64,000 nucleotides of DNA from positions 28,727 to 92,726 of the forward strand of contig CALCEL010000027.1 in the NCBI GenBank assembly GCA_937900485.1, in the 5' to 3' direction. Both the position numbers and the translations under genes were made by a program. The DNA is from an uncultured Prevotellaceae bacterium (GTDB taxonomy: Bacteria; Bacteroidota; Bacteroidia; Bacteroidales; Bacteroidaceae). Below the pieces are notes generated by a model that was not told where the DNA came from, searched no databases, and worked only from the letters and a program-made list of their open reading frames with translations. Shown here piece by piece: positions 26,441 to 34,981 of the stretch; the stretch's first letter is position 1; the number at the start of each line of letters is the position of its first letter.

Positions 26441-26581
26441 ATGAGTATACAAATAATTATTAATTTTTTGGAATTTACTCTATCTTTTATATACGTTATG
26501 CTTATATGGCCAGTATATGAAGGCGAAGATTGTTTATGGGATTGCTTAATTTTTCAGCTATTAAAACGAATTGCGAAGTAA
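26441..26581 (+). CDS. Small 46-residue ORF behind the candidate immunity gene
   Basis: ATG 26441 to TAA 26579-26581 encodes 46 residues: a hydrophobic first half (IIINFLEFTLSFIYVMLIW), then EGEDCLWDC and a basic end. It is in the same A+T-rich cassette and on the same strand, 33 bases after the preceding stop. It could be a small membrane protein, a remnant of a second immunity gene, or chance. No family is recognised. Confidence 0.25.
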   Translation: MSIQIIINFLEFTLSFIYVMLIWPVYEGEDCLWDCLIFQLLKRIAK

Positions 26582-26671
26582 CATAAACGAAATTATGGAG
26601 AAAGTAAGCTAGAATGATTCATGCAAATAGTATCTGTCAGGAATTCTCGGCGTATAAAACCGCAGCACGTA

Positions 26672-27063
26672 TCGATATACATTGTGAGATTCAGGCAGTG
26701 CCGTTTGCTCAGCTCTCGCAGATGCAACCGGGAGAGCCAAGTAGAAAGATACGGGAAAGAGTCATCAAGGCGAGACAAATACAGGAGTTGCGGTTCCGGG
26801 AGTTCAAAGGCGTCCATTGTAATGCCCAGATGAACGAACGTATGTTACACAAGTTCGCTGAACCTGATGTCGAGTCACTCTCTATGCTTCGTACTGCTAT
26901 GGATAGACTGAAGCTGTCTGCAAGAGCTTACAGCAGAATACTTAAAGTGTCGAGGACCATTGCAGACTTGGACGGCTCAGAAAAAATCCTGTCCCGACAT
27001 ATTGCTGAAGCAATTGGGTATAGGAGCCTTGACCGTGGCGATTGGGCAGAGAGAGGTGTGTAA
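26672..27063 (+). pseudogene. comM: 5'-truncated second copy of the comM/yifB 3' end
   Basis: Bases 26672-26927 are identical to 23819-24074 of the intact gene (256 bases, checked by eye). From 26928 the copy diverges by many mostly synonymous changes, yet still encodes the family C-terminus (SRTIADLD...GDWAERGV) and the stop at the same place. The frame is open from ATG 26614, adding about 19 unrelated residues, but the ATPase core is absent, so it is probably non-functional. It marks the right boundary of the inserted cassette; the diverged tail may be the original chromosomal end of the gene. Confidence 0.9.
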
Positions 27064-27237
27064 TAAATAAAGGCAAATAACTCTTAATATGAGAAATAAT
27101 ACAGAATCGTTTGCCTTTGTGGAAGAACTGTCTGAAGCTAATGAAGAAGAGAACGTAATGCAAATCATAGTGAACAGTAAGAAACTATTGGCGATTCAGT
27201 TCTAAACGAATGACTCTTGATTTAAGCCGCAGAAACA

Positions 27238-27600
27238 CTATCTATGTATTATAGATTCTTTGAATTTATCTTCATATTCTTTTAAAAGTTCGCTAAGTGG
27301 AATTCCTAATCGAGTGTTTAAACGTAAGAATTTTCTATTTGTTACAGAGCGTGCATTCTTAAATAGTCTTGCAGTATCAGACTGATTAAAGCCGAGTGCC
27401 GTAAGATATATTAGTATTAAATCTTTGTTGTCTATGTCTTTGTAGTGTGAAAGAATATTTTTTCTGAGATTTGGATATAGTTTATCTACAGCAATAAACA
27501 CATCTTCCCACATATCTTGTGTTAAGATGGCTTTTTGATTATATTCAATTGTTTTTAGTTCTGTGATTACAGATGATACATCCTTTGCGCTTTCAGCTAC
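27238..27600 (-). pseudogene. C-terminal fragment of an HTH regulator, cut at repeat copy B
   Basis: The minus-strand frame reads through 27600 without a start codon until ATG 27513 and ends at 27238. The 91 residues from that ATG contain a C-terminal HTH pattern (LIYLTALGFNQSDTARLF...SVTNRKFLRLNTRLG), as in the Bacteroidales proteins that place a LuxR-like HTH behind TPR or sensor regions. Upstream of 27600 the frame meets a stop formed by the first three bases of the repeat terminus, so the 5' part is gone. No matching N-terminal part is visible beyond the repeat. Confidence 0.6.
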
Positions 27601-27930
27601 TTACCAAACTTCCTATTCATACCCTCAATTTTTAGTGTCCAAAACTCCTCTTTTTTAGTTGACACGTGTCAGTGAAAAAATGACTTCTGAAATTTTCCAG
27701 TGGCTTATTCGGCGTCTGAAATTCTTAGGTTAGGACGCTGAAAAGTCAAGGTTAGGATTTTTTAAATTGCAGACCTGTTTGTAGTATATATCCTAACCTG
27801 AGAATTTCAAAAAGAAGACCTGAGATTTTTAAAAGCATTGTAATAAGATTATCAATAAGTTAACCCGTTTTTGATTAAAAAGCAGGTATGGGAAATTTGG
27901 TTAAGCGCCAAATTGTCCTTTATTCCACTT
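27601..27930 (+). repeat. Dispersed structured repeat, copy B (MITE-like)
   Basis: Same element as copies A and C, in A orientation. It starts TTACCAAACTTCCTAT and nears its right end with GGGAAATTTGGTTAA, then the AATTGTCCnnnATTCCAC tail. It has the palindrome TGACACGTGTCA (27660-27671) and the central stem: arm 27717-27735 pairs with 27781-27799, 18 of 19 Watson-Crick plus one T-G. Its left edge coincides exactly with the break in the HTH regulator gene. Confidence 0.82.
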
Positions 27931-28098
27931 TTTTTGAGTGTTTTTTCCGTCAAATAATCACTTGTCAGTCATATTTCACGTTATTGTCTCTCATTGAGAC
28001 AAAAAAGAGATCCATTTCATGTCAGCATCGATGCTGTGAAATGGATCATCTTGTCTTTATGTAATAAATCTCTCGTCTCAGTATAGACGCTATACGTC
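27931..28098. other. Interval between repeat B and sufE
   Basis: Contains the sufE terminator (28001-28047) and a short inverted GTCTC/GAGAC pair at 27986-28000. No coding content is seen. Confidence 0.4.
28001..28047 (-). terminator. Intrinsic terminator of sufE (minus strand)
   Basis: GATCCATTTCA and TGAAATGGATC bracket an inner CAGCAT/ATGCTG stem (28009-28047). On the minus strand the hairpin is followed by TCTCTTTTTTG. Confidence 0.8.
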
Positions 28099-28524
28099 TT
28101 ACGCCTGTTTACTCTTGAATGCCATAGCGTAGAGCTTCATTTGTTTAAGCATGGCGAGAAGTCCGTTGGAGCGTGTCGGAGACAAATGCTCTTTGAGTCC
28201 TATATCCTCAATGAAATGTATGTCGGCGTTGAGTATCTCATCAGGAGTATGTCCTGAGAGGACCCTTATTAACAAGGTGACCAGTCCCTTCACTATCAAG
28301 GCGTCACTTTCCGCCTGAAAGACGATGACACCCTCTGATGTCAGGTCAGCCTGCAGCCATACTCGGCTTTGGCATCCGTCAATGAGGTTACTCTCGTTCT
28401 TGTACTTCTCAGGGAGTGGTTTCTGTTCGCATCCCAAGTCGATAAGCAACTGGTATTTATCCATCCAGTCGTCGTAATCGGCGAATTCCTCGATTACTTC
28501 TTGTTGTATCTCCTCTATAGTCAT
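28099..28524 (-). CDS. sufE: SufE-family sulfur acceptor protein
   Basis: The 141-residue protein has the SufE pattern: DWMDKYQLLIDLG, then NLIDGCQSRVWL with the acceptor Cys near residue 50, and a C-terminal SPTRSNGLLAML. SufE takes persulfide from the SufS cysteine desulfurase for Fe-S cluster assembly in the cytoplasm. SufS is not in this window. It is the last gene of the minus-strand run metG-ychF-lgt-M28-sufE, 32 bases after the peptidase stop, and is followed by a strong terminator. Confidence 0.93.
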   Translation of the reverse strand: MTIEEIQQEVIEEFADYDDWMDKYQLLIDLGCEQKPLPEKYKNESNLIDGCQSRVWLQADLTSEGVIVFQAESDALIVKGLVTLLIRVLSGHTPDEILNADIHFIEDIGLKEHLSPTRSNGLLAMLKQMKLYAMAFKSKQA

Positions 28525-28556
28525 GTCTTGTTGTCTTTATTTACGCGTCTGTGGAC

Positions 28557-29558
28557 TTATTCATTCCAGAGCACTGTGAGTATAGTCTGTCCTACAGCTT
28601 TCAACGTCTGTTTGTTGATGTTCTCTATATTGTCGTTGGTGGTGTGCCATGTCTCTGGGAAACCGACACCCTCGTTGTCTGCGCCTATGACATCTATGCA
28701 AGGTATTCCGCCGAGGTTGATTTGCACATGGTCGTCTGTCACGTATCCGCAAGTCTCATTGCAGAAGAAATTGTTATATCCCAGCTTGTTGGCCACGCTC
28801 CACACCTTGTCCACGAGTGCTGGAGCATAGTGTAGACTGTATCGTTCTTTGTAGAACACCGTGTTGTTGCCGCCTACCATGTCCAGGTTGATTCCGTATC
28901 TTGCGGTGTATCCGTCCAGATGTCTCACTCCCGACCAGTACTGTGAGCCGAGGCACCATGTGGCAGACTCGTCCGTGTCGTGATTACCGTCAAATTCAGG
29001 CACCCCACAGTCTTCGGCGTCCCAACATATGAAGTCCACGCATATTGACTTCTTTTTCAGCAGTGACGTGTCGCCGTGCAGTGACATGTCCTCGTGCAGT
29101 ATTCTCGCAATCTCCATCATGACTCCAATGCTGCTCGCACCGTCATTAGCTCCGTCGATAGGCGTGTGTGTCTTTTCTGAGTTCTCGTCTTGGTCAGCCC
29201 ATGGACGACTGTCCCAGTGGCCGGATATTATGATGTGCACGTCAGCGTCCGGGTTGACACTGGCAATGATGTTGCGCATCTTTATCTCTGTGCCGTCGTA
29301 CAGTTTTGAGTCGGCGTACTGATCATACACCTCTGCCCCGTAGCTCTTGAACACGGATGCTATGTAGTCGCCGCAGCTGTCATGCGCCGCGCTGTTCATC
29401 ACCCTCGGTCCAAAGTCGCATTGTCTTTTTACAAACATAAAGGCACTGTCGGCGTCAAAGTCTGGAGCGCTGACAAAAGAGTCAGTCTGACTTGTCTTCT
29501 TGTTTCCTCCGCAAGCCGTTACCATCAGTAGTGTGATGAGGTATAATAATTTTCTCAT
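28557..29558 (-). CDS. M28-family zinc peptidase/glutaminyl cyclase-like lipoprotein
   Basis: The 333-residue protein has a lipoprotein signal (lipobox VTAC, Cys16) and the M28 metal-site order: SGHWDSRP, DGANDGAS, WDAEDCG, INLDMVGG and a late TWHTTNDNIENI. Glutaminyl-cyclase-type M28 proteins convert N-terminal Gln to pyroglutamate, a frequent modification after signal cleavage in Bacteroidetes; aminopeptidases share the fold. The presence of Asp-Cys where many peptidases have Glu-Glu near WDAED leans to the cyclase side, tentatively. It starts 4 bases after the lgt stop, so a lipoprotein substrate is encoded right behind the lipoprotein-modifying enzyme. Confidence 0.85.
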   Translation of the reverse strand: MRKLLYLITLLMVTACGGNKKTSQTDSFVSAPDFDADSAFMFVKRQCDFGPRVMNSAAHDSCGDYIASVFKSYGAEVYDQYADSKLYDGTEIKMRNIIASVNPDADVHIIISGHWDSRPWADQDENSEKTHTPIDGANDGASSIGVMMEIARILHEDMSLHGDTSLLKKKSICVDFICWDAEDCGVPEFDGNHDTDESATWCLGSQYWSGVRHLDGYTARYGINLDMVGGNNTVFYKERYSLHYAPALVDKVWSVANKLGYNNFFCNETCGYVTDDHVQINLGGIPCIDVIGADNEGVGFPETWHTTNDNIENINKQTLKAVGQTILTVLWNE

Positions 29559-29562
29559 ACTC

Positions 29563-30435
29563 TTAGTTCGTTGCTTTATTGTTTCCAGCTCTCCACATAA
29601 GGTATGCGCCGAGCAAACAGAACGGGATGCTGAGCAACTGTCCCATGTCGAGAACCATGTTTTGCTCGAAGTCCACCTGTTCCTTTTTCAGGAACTCGAT
29701 GAAGAATCGGAACACGAATATCGTTGTTATGCAGAAGCCGAAATAGAATCCGCGTCCAGGCTTATACCTCAGCTCCTTGTCTTGTTTGTTCAAAAAGAAG
29801 AGCAGCTGAACCATGAAGATGACGAGATAGGCTATCGCCTCATACAACTGTGCAGGGTGTCGAGGCGTCAACTGGCCGTTGACCAGTGCCTCGTTGCTGT
29901 GAAAGATGAAAGCCCAAGGCACATCCGTCACGTTGCCTATTATCTCTGAGTTCATGAGGTTGCCGAGACGTATGAACGCCGCCACGAGCGGCACGGCTAT
30001 GGCGACATTGTCAATGACGTGTAACATCGGGATGTTCACTTTTCTCGCGTACATGATCATGGCTACTATGATTCCTATCGTTCCTCCATGACTCGCCAGT
30101 CCTTCGTACCCGCGGTACACCCAGTCCCAGCTGTCAGGTAAGAAACGTATAGGCAGCAGCATCTCTATGAAACCCTTGGTGCTTGTGAGATAATAGCCTG
30201 GCTCATAAAAGACGCAGTGTCCTAACCTCGCTCCGACGATGATTCCCACGAAGCAATAGAAGAACAGGGGCTCGAATTTCTCGTCCTCAATCTTTTGCGA
30301 CTTGTATATCTTCATCACGATAAGATATGCCAGGATAAGTCCGATGCACCAGCATGCAGAATACCATCGTATGCCGAGAGAGCCTATCCTGAACAACTCT
30401 AATGATGGCTGCCAGTCAATATATAATAACGTCAT
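29563..30435 (-). CDS. lgt: Prolipoprotein diacylglyceryl transferase
   Basis: The 290-residue membrane protein has Lgt landmarks: GIRWYSACWCIGLI at the start, GARLGHCVFYEP, RGYEGLASHGG, the signature FIRLGNLMNSEIIG, and TPRHPAQLYEA. Lgt transfers diacylglycerol from phosphatidylglycerol to the lipobox Cys, the first step in lipoprotein maturation, at the inner membrane. Seven membrane spans fit. It sits 59 bases after ychF and 4 bases before the M28 gene on the minus strand. Confidence 0.96.
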   Translation of the reverse strand: MTLLYIDWQPSLELFRIGSLGIRWYSACWCIGLILAYLIVMKIYKSQKIEDEKFEPLFFYCFVGIIVGARLGHCVFYEPGYYLTSTKGFIEMLLPIRFLPDSWDWVYRGYEGLASHGGTIGIIVAMIMYARKVNIPMLHVIDNVAIAVPLVAAFIRLGNLMNSEIIGNVTDVPWAFIFHSNEALVNGQLTPRHPAQLYEAIAYLVIFMVQLLFFLNKQDKELRYKPGRGFYFGFCITTIFVFRFFIEFLKKEQVDFEQNMVLDMGQLLSIPFCLLGAYLMWRAGNNKATN

Positions 30436-30494
30436 AACAATCGTTCGAGATTTATGTTACTGTTATGTTTTGTCGCGTGAGACGAACAAAGAGA

Positions 30495-31598
30495 CTACAC
30501 GTTAAATCTGAAGTGCATGATGTCACCGTCGTTCACCACATACTCTTTACCCTCCACACCGAGCTTGCCTGCCTCACGAACGGCAGCCTCGCTTCCGTAC
30601 TTTATGTAGTCCTCATACTTGATCACCTCTGCTCGTATGAATCCTTTCTCGAAGTCTGTGTGGATGACACCGGCGCACTGAGGAGCCTTCCACCCCTTGC
30701 GGAATGTCCATGCCTTAACCTCCATCTCTCCGGCTGTGATGAATGTCTGAAGATTCAGGAGTGAGTAGATGGCTTTTATGAGTCTGTTGCAGCCACTCTC
30801 CTCCAGTCCCATGTCCTCCAGGAACATCTGTTTCTCCTCGTAACTCTCAAGTTCGGCTATGTCTGCCTCTGTTTGTGCTGAGATAACCATCAGCTGAGCG
30901 TCCTCGTCCTTTATCGCCTCACGTACTCTCTCAACGTACTCGTTACCGTTCTTCGCGCTCTTGTCGTCAACGTTACATACGTAAAGGACAGGCTTTGTGG
31001 TCAAGAGGAACATGTTTTTTGACGCCTCAATCTCCTCGTCGTTGTCAAGCTCTACGGTTCTCGCACTTTTTCCGGCGAGCAGCGCCTCCTTGTATTTCAG
31101 CAGAACGCCATACTCCACCTTGGCGTCCTTGTCGTGACCCACGTTTGCAAGCTTCTCTGTCTTCTTTATTCTTGCCTCAACAGTCTCCAAATCCTTGAGC
31201 TGTAACTCTGTGTCGATGATTTCTTTGTCCCTGACAGGATTCACGGAGCCGTCCACGTGTACGATGTTACCGTTGTCGAAACAGCGCAGCACATGGATGA
31301 TAGCGTCGCACTCACGTATGTTACCGAGGAACTGGTTACCCAGACCCTCACCCTTGCTGGCTCCTTTCACGAGTCCGGCGATGTCCACGATGTCGCATAC
31401 GGCAGGGACGATACGTCCTGGATGTACTATCTCCGCCAGTTTTGTTAGTCTCTCGTCTGGTACGCTGACCTGTCCCAGCTGTGCGTCGATGGTGCAAAAT
31501 GGGAAGTTGGCGGCTTGTGCCTTAGCACTTGACAAACAGTTGAAAAGAGTGGATTTACCTACGTTAGGAAGGCCCACGATGCCTGCTTTTAATGCCAT
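30495..31598 (-). CDS. ychF: Obg-like GTPase/ATPase YchF
   Basis: The 367-residue protein is a canonical YchF: P-loop GLPNVGKSTLFN, PFCTIDAQLG switch, DIAGLVKGASKGEGLGNQFL, and a C-terminal TGS domain with KGWKAPQCAGVIHTDFEKGF. YchF prefers ATP and binds ribosomes; its physiological role is linked to stress responses and is not fully settled. It lies between metG (36-base gap) and lgt (59-base gap). Confidence 0.97.
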   Translation of the reverse strand: MALKAGIVGLPNVGKSTLFNCLSSAKAQAANFPFCTIDAQLGQVSVPDERLTKLAEIVHPGRIVPAVCDIVDIAGLVKGASKGEGLGNQFLGNIRECDAIIHVLRCFDNGNIVHVDGSVNPVRDKEIIDTELQLKDLETVEARIKKTEKLANVGHDKDAKVEYGVLLKYKEALLAGKSARTVELDNDEEIEASKNMFLLTTKPVLYVCNVDDKSAKNGNEYVERVREAIKDEDAQLMVISAQTEADIAELESYEEKQMFLEDMGLEESGCNRLIKAIYSLLNLQTFITAGEMEVKAWTFRKGWKAPQCAGVIHTDFEKGFIRAEVIKYEDYIKYGSEAAVREAGKLGVEGKEYVVNDGDIMHFRFNV

Positions 31599-31634
31599 AT
31601 TTTACTCTTTAGTGTAATAGAAATGTTAATTGTT

Positions 31635-33701
31635 TTAGCAGACCAGACTGCCTCCCTTGACAGCGTGCTCTACCGTTGTCACCGCTATTGAGCCGTCCCA
31701 GTTCTCAGCGGAGAGGATCATACCTTCGCTGACGAGTCCGTTCTTGAACTCTCTCGGAGCCAGGTTGGCGATGAACAGCACTTGCTTGCCGACGAGCTGC
31801 TCTGGCTCATACCACTGGCTTATTCCACTTACGATGGTGCGTCCCTTCGGCGTGCCGTCATCCAGTTTGAACTTGAGAAGTTTCTTCATCTTCGGTACTC
31901 GCTCGCACTCCAGCACCGTGGCCACACGTATGTCGAGCTTGCTGAAGTCGTCGAATGTGACGAGGTCCTTCACCGGAGCTGTCTCGGCGCTGGCTTCCGC
32001 GTTAGCCTTGACTGTGGCTTCCAGCTTGTCCATCTGGAATTTAATAACGTCGTCCTCAATCTTAGAGAATAACAGCTCAGGCTTGTTGAGCTTCTTGCCT
32101 GTAGGCAGTAAGCTGGTGCTTCCCAACTCTTCCCAGTTGAACTGTTCCATGTCAATCATGGAGCGTAACTTCTGGCTTGAGAACGGAAGGAATGGCTCGA
32201 ATGCTATGGCAAGGTTGGCTGTGAGCTGAAGTGATATGTATATCACTGTCTTGACACGCTCAGGGTCAGTCTTGATGACCTTCCAAGGCTCTTCGTCAGC
32301 AATGTATTTGTTACCTATTCTAGCCAGGTTCATAGCCTCTTTCTGTGCCTCCCTGAACTTGAACGCCTCAATCAAAGCCTCGACTTTCTCTTTCACTGTC
32401 ACAAACTCTTCTATCGTTGATTTGTCTGTGGCTGTCAGCTCACCGCACTCAGGAACGATGCCGTCGTAGTACTTCTGTGTCAGCTGCAGGGCGCGGTTGA
32501 CGAAGTTACCGTATACGGCAACCAGCTCGTTGTTGCAGCGGGCTTGGAAGTCTGACCATGTGAAGTCGTTATCCTTTGTCTCCGGTGCGTTGGCGGTCAA
32601 CACATATCTCAGTTCGTCTTGTCTGTTCGGCAACTCCTCCAGGTACTCGTTGAGCCATACGGCATAGTTCTTGGATGTTGAGATCTTGTTACCCTCGAGA
32701 TTCAGGAACTCGTTGGATGGCACGTTGTCCGGAAGAATGTAACCTCCGTGGGCTTTAAGCATGGATGGGAACACGATGCAGTGGAACACGATGTTGTCCT
32801 TTCCGATGAAATGTATGAGTCGTGTGTCAGGGTCCTTCCACCACTTCTCCCAGTTTCCGTATTTCTCCGGATTATTCTCACACATCTCTTTTGTGTTGGA
32901 GATGTAACCGATAGGGGCGTCGAACCATACGTACAACACCTTACCGTCGGCTCCGTCTACTGGCACTGGAATACCCCAGTCGAGGTCGCGTGTCACAGCG
33001 CGTGGCTTCAGACCGCTGTCCAGCCATGACTTACATTGTCCGTAGACATTGCTTCTCCATTCTGTGTGCTCGTTCAAGATCCAGTCTTCGAGCCAAAACT
33101 GATATTTGTCCAACGGGAGATACCAGTGCTTCGTGGATTTCTTAACCAACGGGTTTCCGTTGATGGCGTTGATAGGATTGATGAGCTCGTCTGGAGACAA
33201 GGTCGCTCCACACTTCTCGCACTGATCTCCGTAAGCGCCCTCGGAGTGACATCTCGGACACTCTCCTTTGATGTTGCGGTCTGTCAAGAACTGCTTGGTC
33301 TCCTCGTCGTAGAACTGTTCTGTCGTCTGCTCTATGAATTTGTTGTCGTCATACAGTTTCTTGAAGAAGTCTGATGCGAACTTATGATGTGTGTCTGACG
33401 TAGTTCTGCTGTACACGTCGAATGATATGCCGAACTGCTCGAATGACTTTTTGATTATGCCGTGGTAACGGTCCACTACATCCTGTACGGTGCATCCCTC
33501 TTTCTTAGCGCGTATGGTGACAGGCACTCCGTGCTCATCGGAGCCACCCACGAAAATGACGTCTCTTCCTTTGAGTCTCAGGTAACGTACATAAATGTCA
33601 GCAGGGACATATACTCCTGCGAGGTGTCCAATATGTACAGGACCGTTCGCGTATGGTAAAGCGGCGGTGACTGTTGTTCTTTTGAAATTTTTCTGTTCCA
33701 T
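31635..33701 (-). CDS. metG: Methionyl-tRNA synthetase with C-terminal tRNA-binding domain
   Basis: Residues 1-550 form the class I synthetase: PYANGPVHIGHLAG (HIGH motif), the zinc pair CPRCHSEGAYGDQCEKC, and KISTSKN (KMSKS equivalent). A C-terminal EMAP/Trbp111-like domain (FSKLDIRVATVLECERVP) follows, as in dimeric enzymes. It charges initiator and elongator tRNA-Met. The start ATG 33701 (MEQKNFKRTTVTAALPYANG) is used; an in-frame TTG lies 6 bases upstream. It is the first gene of the minus-strand run to sufE. Confidence 0.97.
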   Translation of the reverse strand: MEQKNFKRTTVTAALPYANGPVHIGHLAGVYVPADIYVRYLRLKGRDVIFVGGSDEHGVPVTIRAKKEGCTVQDVVDRYHGIIKKSFEQFGISFDVYSRTTSDTHHKFASDFFKKLYDDNKFIEQTTEQFYDEETKQFLTDRNIKGECPRCHSEGAYGDQCEKCGATLSPDELINPINAINGNPLVKKSTKHWYLPLDKYQFWLEDWILNEHTEWRSNVYGQCKSWLDSGLKPRAVTRDLDWGIPVPVDGADGKVLYVWFDAPIGYISNTKEMCENNPEKYGNWEKWWKDPDTRLIHFIGKDNIVFHCIVFPSMLKAHGGYILPDNVPSNEFLNLEGNKISTSKNYAVWLNEYLEELPNRQDELRYVLTANAPETKDNDFTWSDFQARCNNELVAVYGNFVNRALQLTQKYYDGIVPECGELTATDKSTIEEFVTVKEKVEALIEAFKFREAQKEAMNLARIGNKYIADEEPWKVIKTDPERVKTVIYISLQLTANLAIAFEPFLPFSSQKLRSMIDMEQFNWEELGSTSLLPTGKKLNKPELLFSKIEDDVIKFQMDKLEATVKANAEASAETAPVKDLVTFDDFSKLDIRVATVLECERVPKMKKLLKFKLDDGTPKGRTIVSGISQWYEPEQLVGKQVLFIANLAPREFKNGLVSEGMILSAENWDGSIAVTTVEHAVKGGSLVC

Positions 33702-33940
33702 TTCCAATATGTTTACATTATAGCGCGAAGTTAAGAAAAAAGGATGACATAAGTGTTGTGTTTTGAGATAATAACGATTTTACGGATGGCCAGTAGAGTA
33801 AAAAACCTGAATTTGCGGATGTCATCTTCTCACACTTCTTACGTAACGCTGTCGCCGGCTTTTGCTCGTTCGTTAACGAAATAATCGGCTTTTGTCTGTA
33901 AGTTTTTCTGAAGATAATAAAATCTTACTGTAAAATACGT

Positions 33941-33948
33941 TAACTTTG
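33941..33948 (+). promoter_or_regulatory. -7 box for metA
   Basis: TAACTTTG lies 36 bases before ATG 33984. The 275-base gap to divergent metG shows no SAM-riboswitch-like core that I can recognise. Confidence 0.5.
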
Positions 33949-33983
33949 CACCTTGAAAATATAAGGATAATAGAAGAGTAGAT

Positions 33984-34901
33984 ATGCCATTAAGATTACC
34001 AGACCAGTTGCCTGCTATTGATATTCTGAAGCAGGAGAATATTTTCGTTATGGGGTATAAGCGCGCTGATAGTCAGCAGATTCGTCCCCTGAGGCTTGCG
34101 ATTCTCAATCTCATGCCAATAAAAATCACTACTGAGACGGATTTCATACGAATCCTGTCTAACTCGGCTTTGCAGGTACAGATAGAATTCATGAAGATCA
34201 AGTCACACACGTCAAAGAATACTCCTGTGGAGCATATGATGTCTTTTTATCGTGATTTTGATGAGATGAGACATGAGAAATATGATGGTCTGATTGTCAC
34301 TGGCGCACCACTTGAGCAGATGGATTATGAGCAGGTGACGTATTGGAATGACTTACAGGAGGTGTTTGACTGGGCTCACCATAATGTCACTTCCACTATC
34401 TACGTGTGCTGGTCTGCTATGGCCGCCTTATATCATTTCTACGGAATACCAAAATATGCTACGGACCATAAGGTGTTCGGAGTGTTCTCACATAAGATGC
34501 TCAATCCGGAGCTGCCTATATTCAGAGGTTTCGACGATGAGTTTTACTGTCCTCACAGCAGACATGGTGAGGTTCATCGTGAAGATATCGAGCGTGTGAC
34601 GGGACTGGATATCATCGCTGAGAGTGATGACGCTGGTGTGTGCATGGTCACAGCGCGTAACGGAAGGGAGTTTTTTATCACAGGTCACCTGGAATACTCA
34701 CCGATGACGCTTGACGGAGAGTATAAGAGAGACCTAGAGAAGAACCTGCCTATACAGATGCCGGCCAACTACTATAAAGACGACAATCCGTTGTTGTCTC
34801 CAATCGTGCGTTGGCGCGCGGCGGCCAATCTGCTGTATACGAACTGGCTCAATTATTATGTGTATCAGGAGACTCCGTTCAACATTAACGAGATAAATTA
34901 G
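33984..34901 (+). CDS. metA: Homoserine O-acyltransferase MetA, acetyl type by active-site residue
   Basis: The 305-residue protein has the MetA fold: TGAPLEQMDYEQVTYW, catalytic Cys142 in VCWSAMAALY, and the His/Glu pair in TGHLEYSP. MetA acylates homoserine in methionine synthesis. Structural work on the family showed that Glu at position 111 favours acetyl-CoA, while Gly there (as in E. coli) gives succinyl transfer. Here residue 111 is Glu, so homoserine O-acetyltransferase is predicted despite the usual succinyltransferase label. It has its own promoter; metF is also in the window. Confidence 0.95.
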   Translation: MPLRLPDQLPAIDILKQENIFVMGYKRADSQQIRPLRLAILNLMPIKITTETDFIRILSNSALQVQIEFMKIKSHTSKNTPVEHMMSFYRDFDEMRHEKYDGLIVTGAPLEQMDYEQVTYWNDLQEVFDWAHHNVTSTIYVCWSAMAALYHFYGIPKYATDHKVFGVFSHKMLNPELPIFRGFDDEFYCPHSRHGEVHREDIERVTGLDIIAESDDAGVCMVTARNGREFFITGHLEYSPMTLDGEYKRDLEKNLPIQMPANYYKDDNPLLSPIVRWRAAANLLYTNWLNYYVYQETPFNINEIN

Positions 34902-34981
34902 TCGTAGGCATATACGTTTTTTTAACCACAGAAATTTTTACTGTCACGAGAAAGATTGAGTTATTAGCTCCGGCGAGGAAT

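Noticed and set aside
24211..26671. Interpretation of the cassette as a transposon
   Set aside because: No transposase and no terminal inverted repeats at its ends; the 256-base flanking identity within yifB fits homologous recombination better.
27089..27205. 38-codon ORF after the yifB fragment
   Set aside because: Short, acidic, no family and no promoter; could be real but nothing supports it.
33708..33983. Possible SAM riboswitch before metA
   Set aside because: I looked for the conserved SAM-I core and other known folds and found none; only a -7 box is visible. The same holds for the metF upstream gap.
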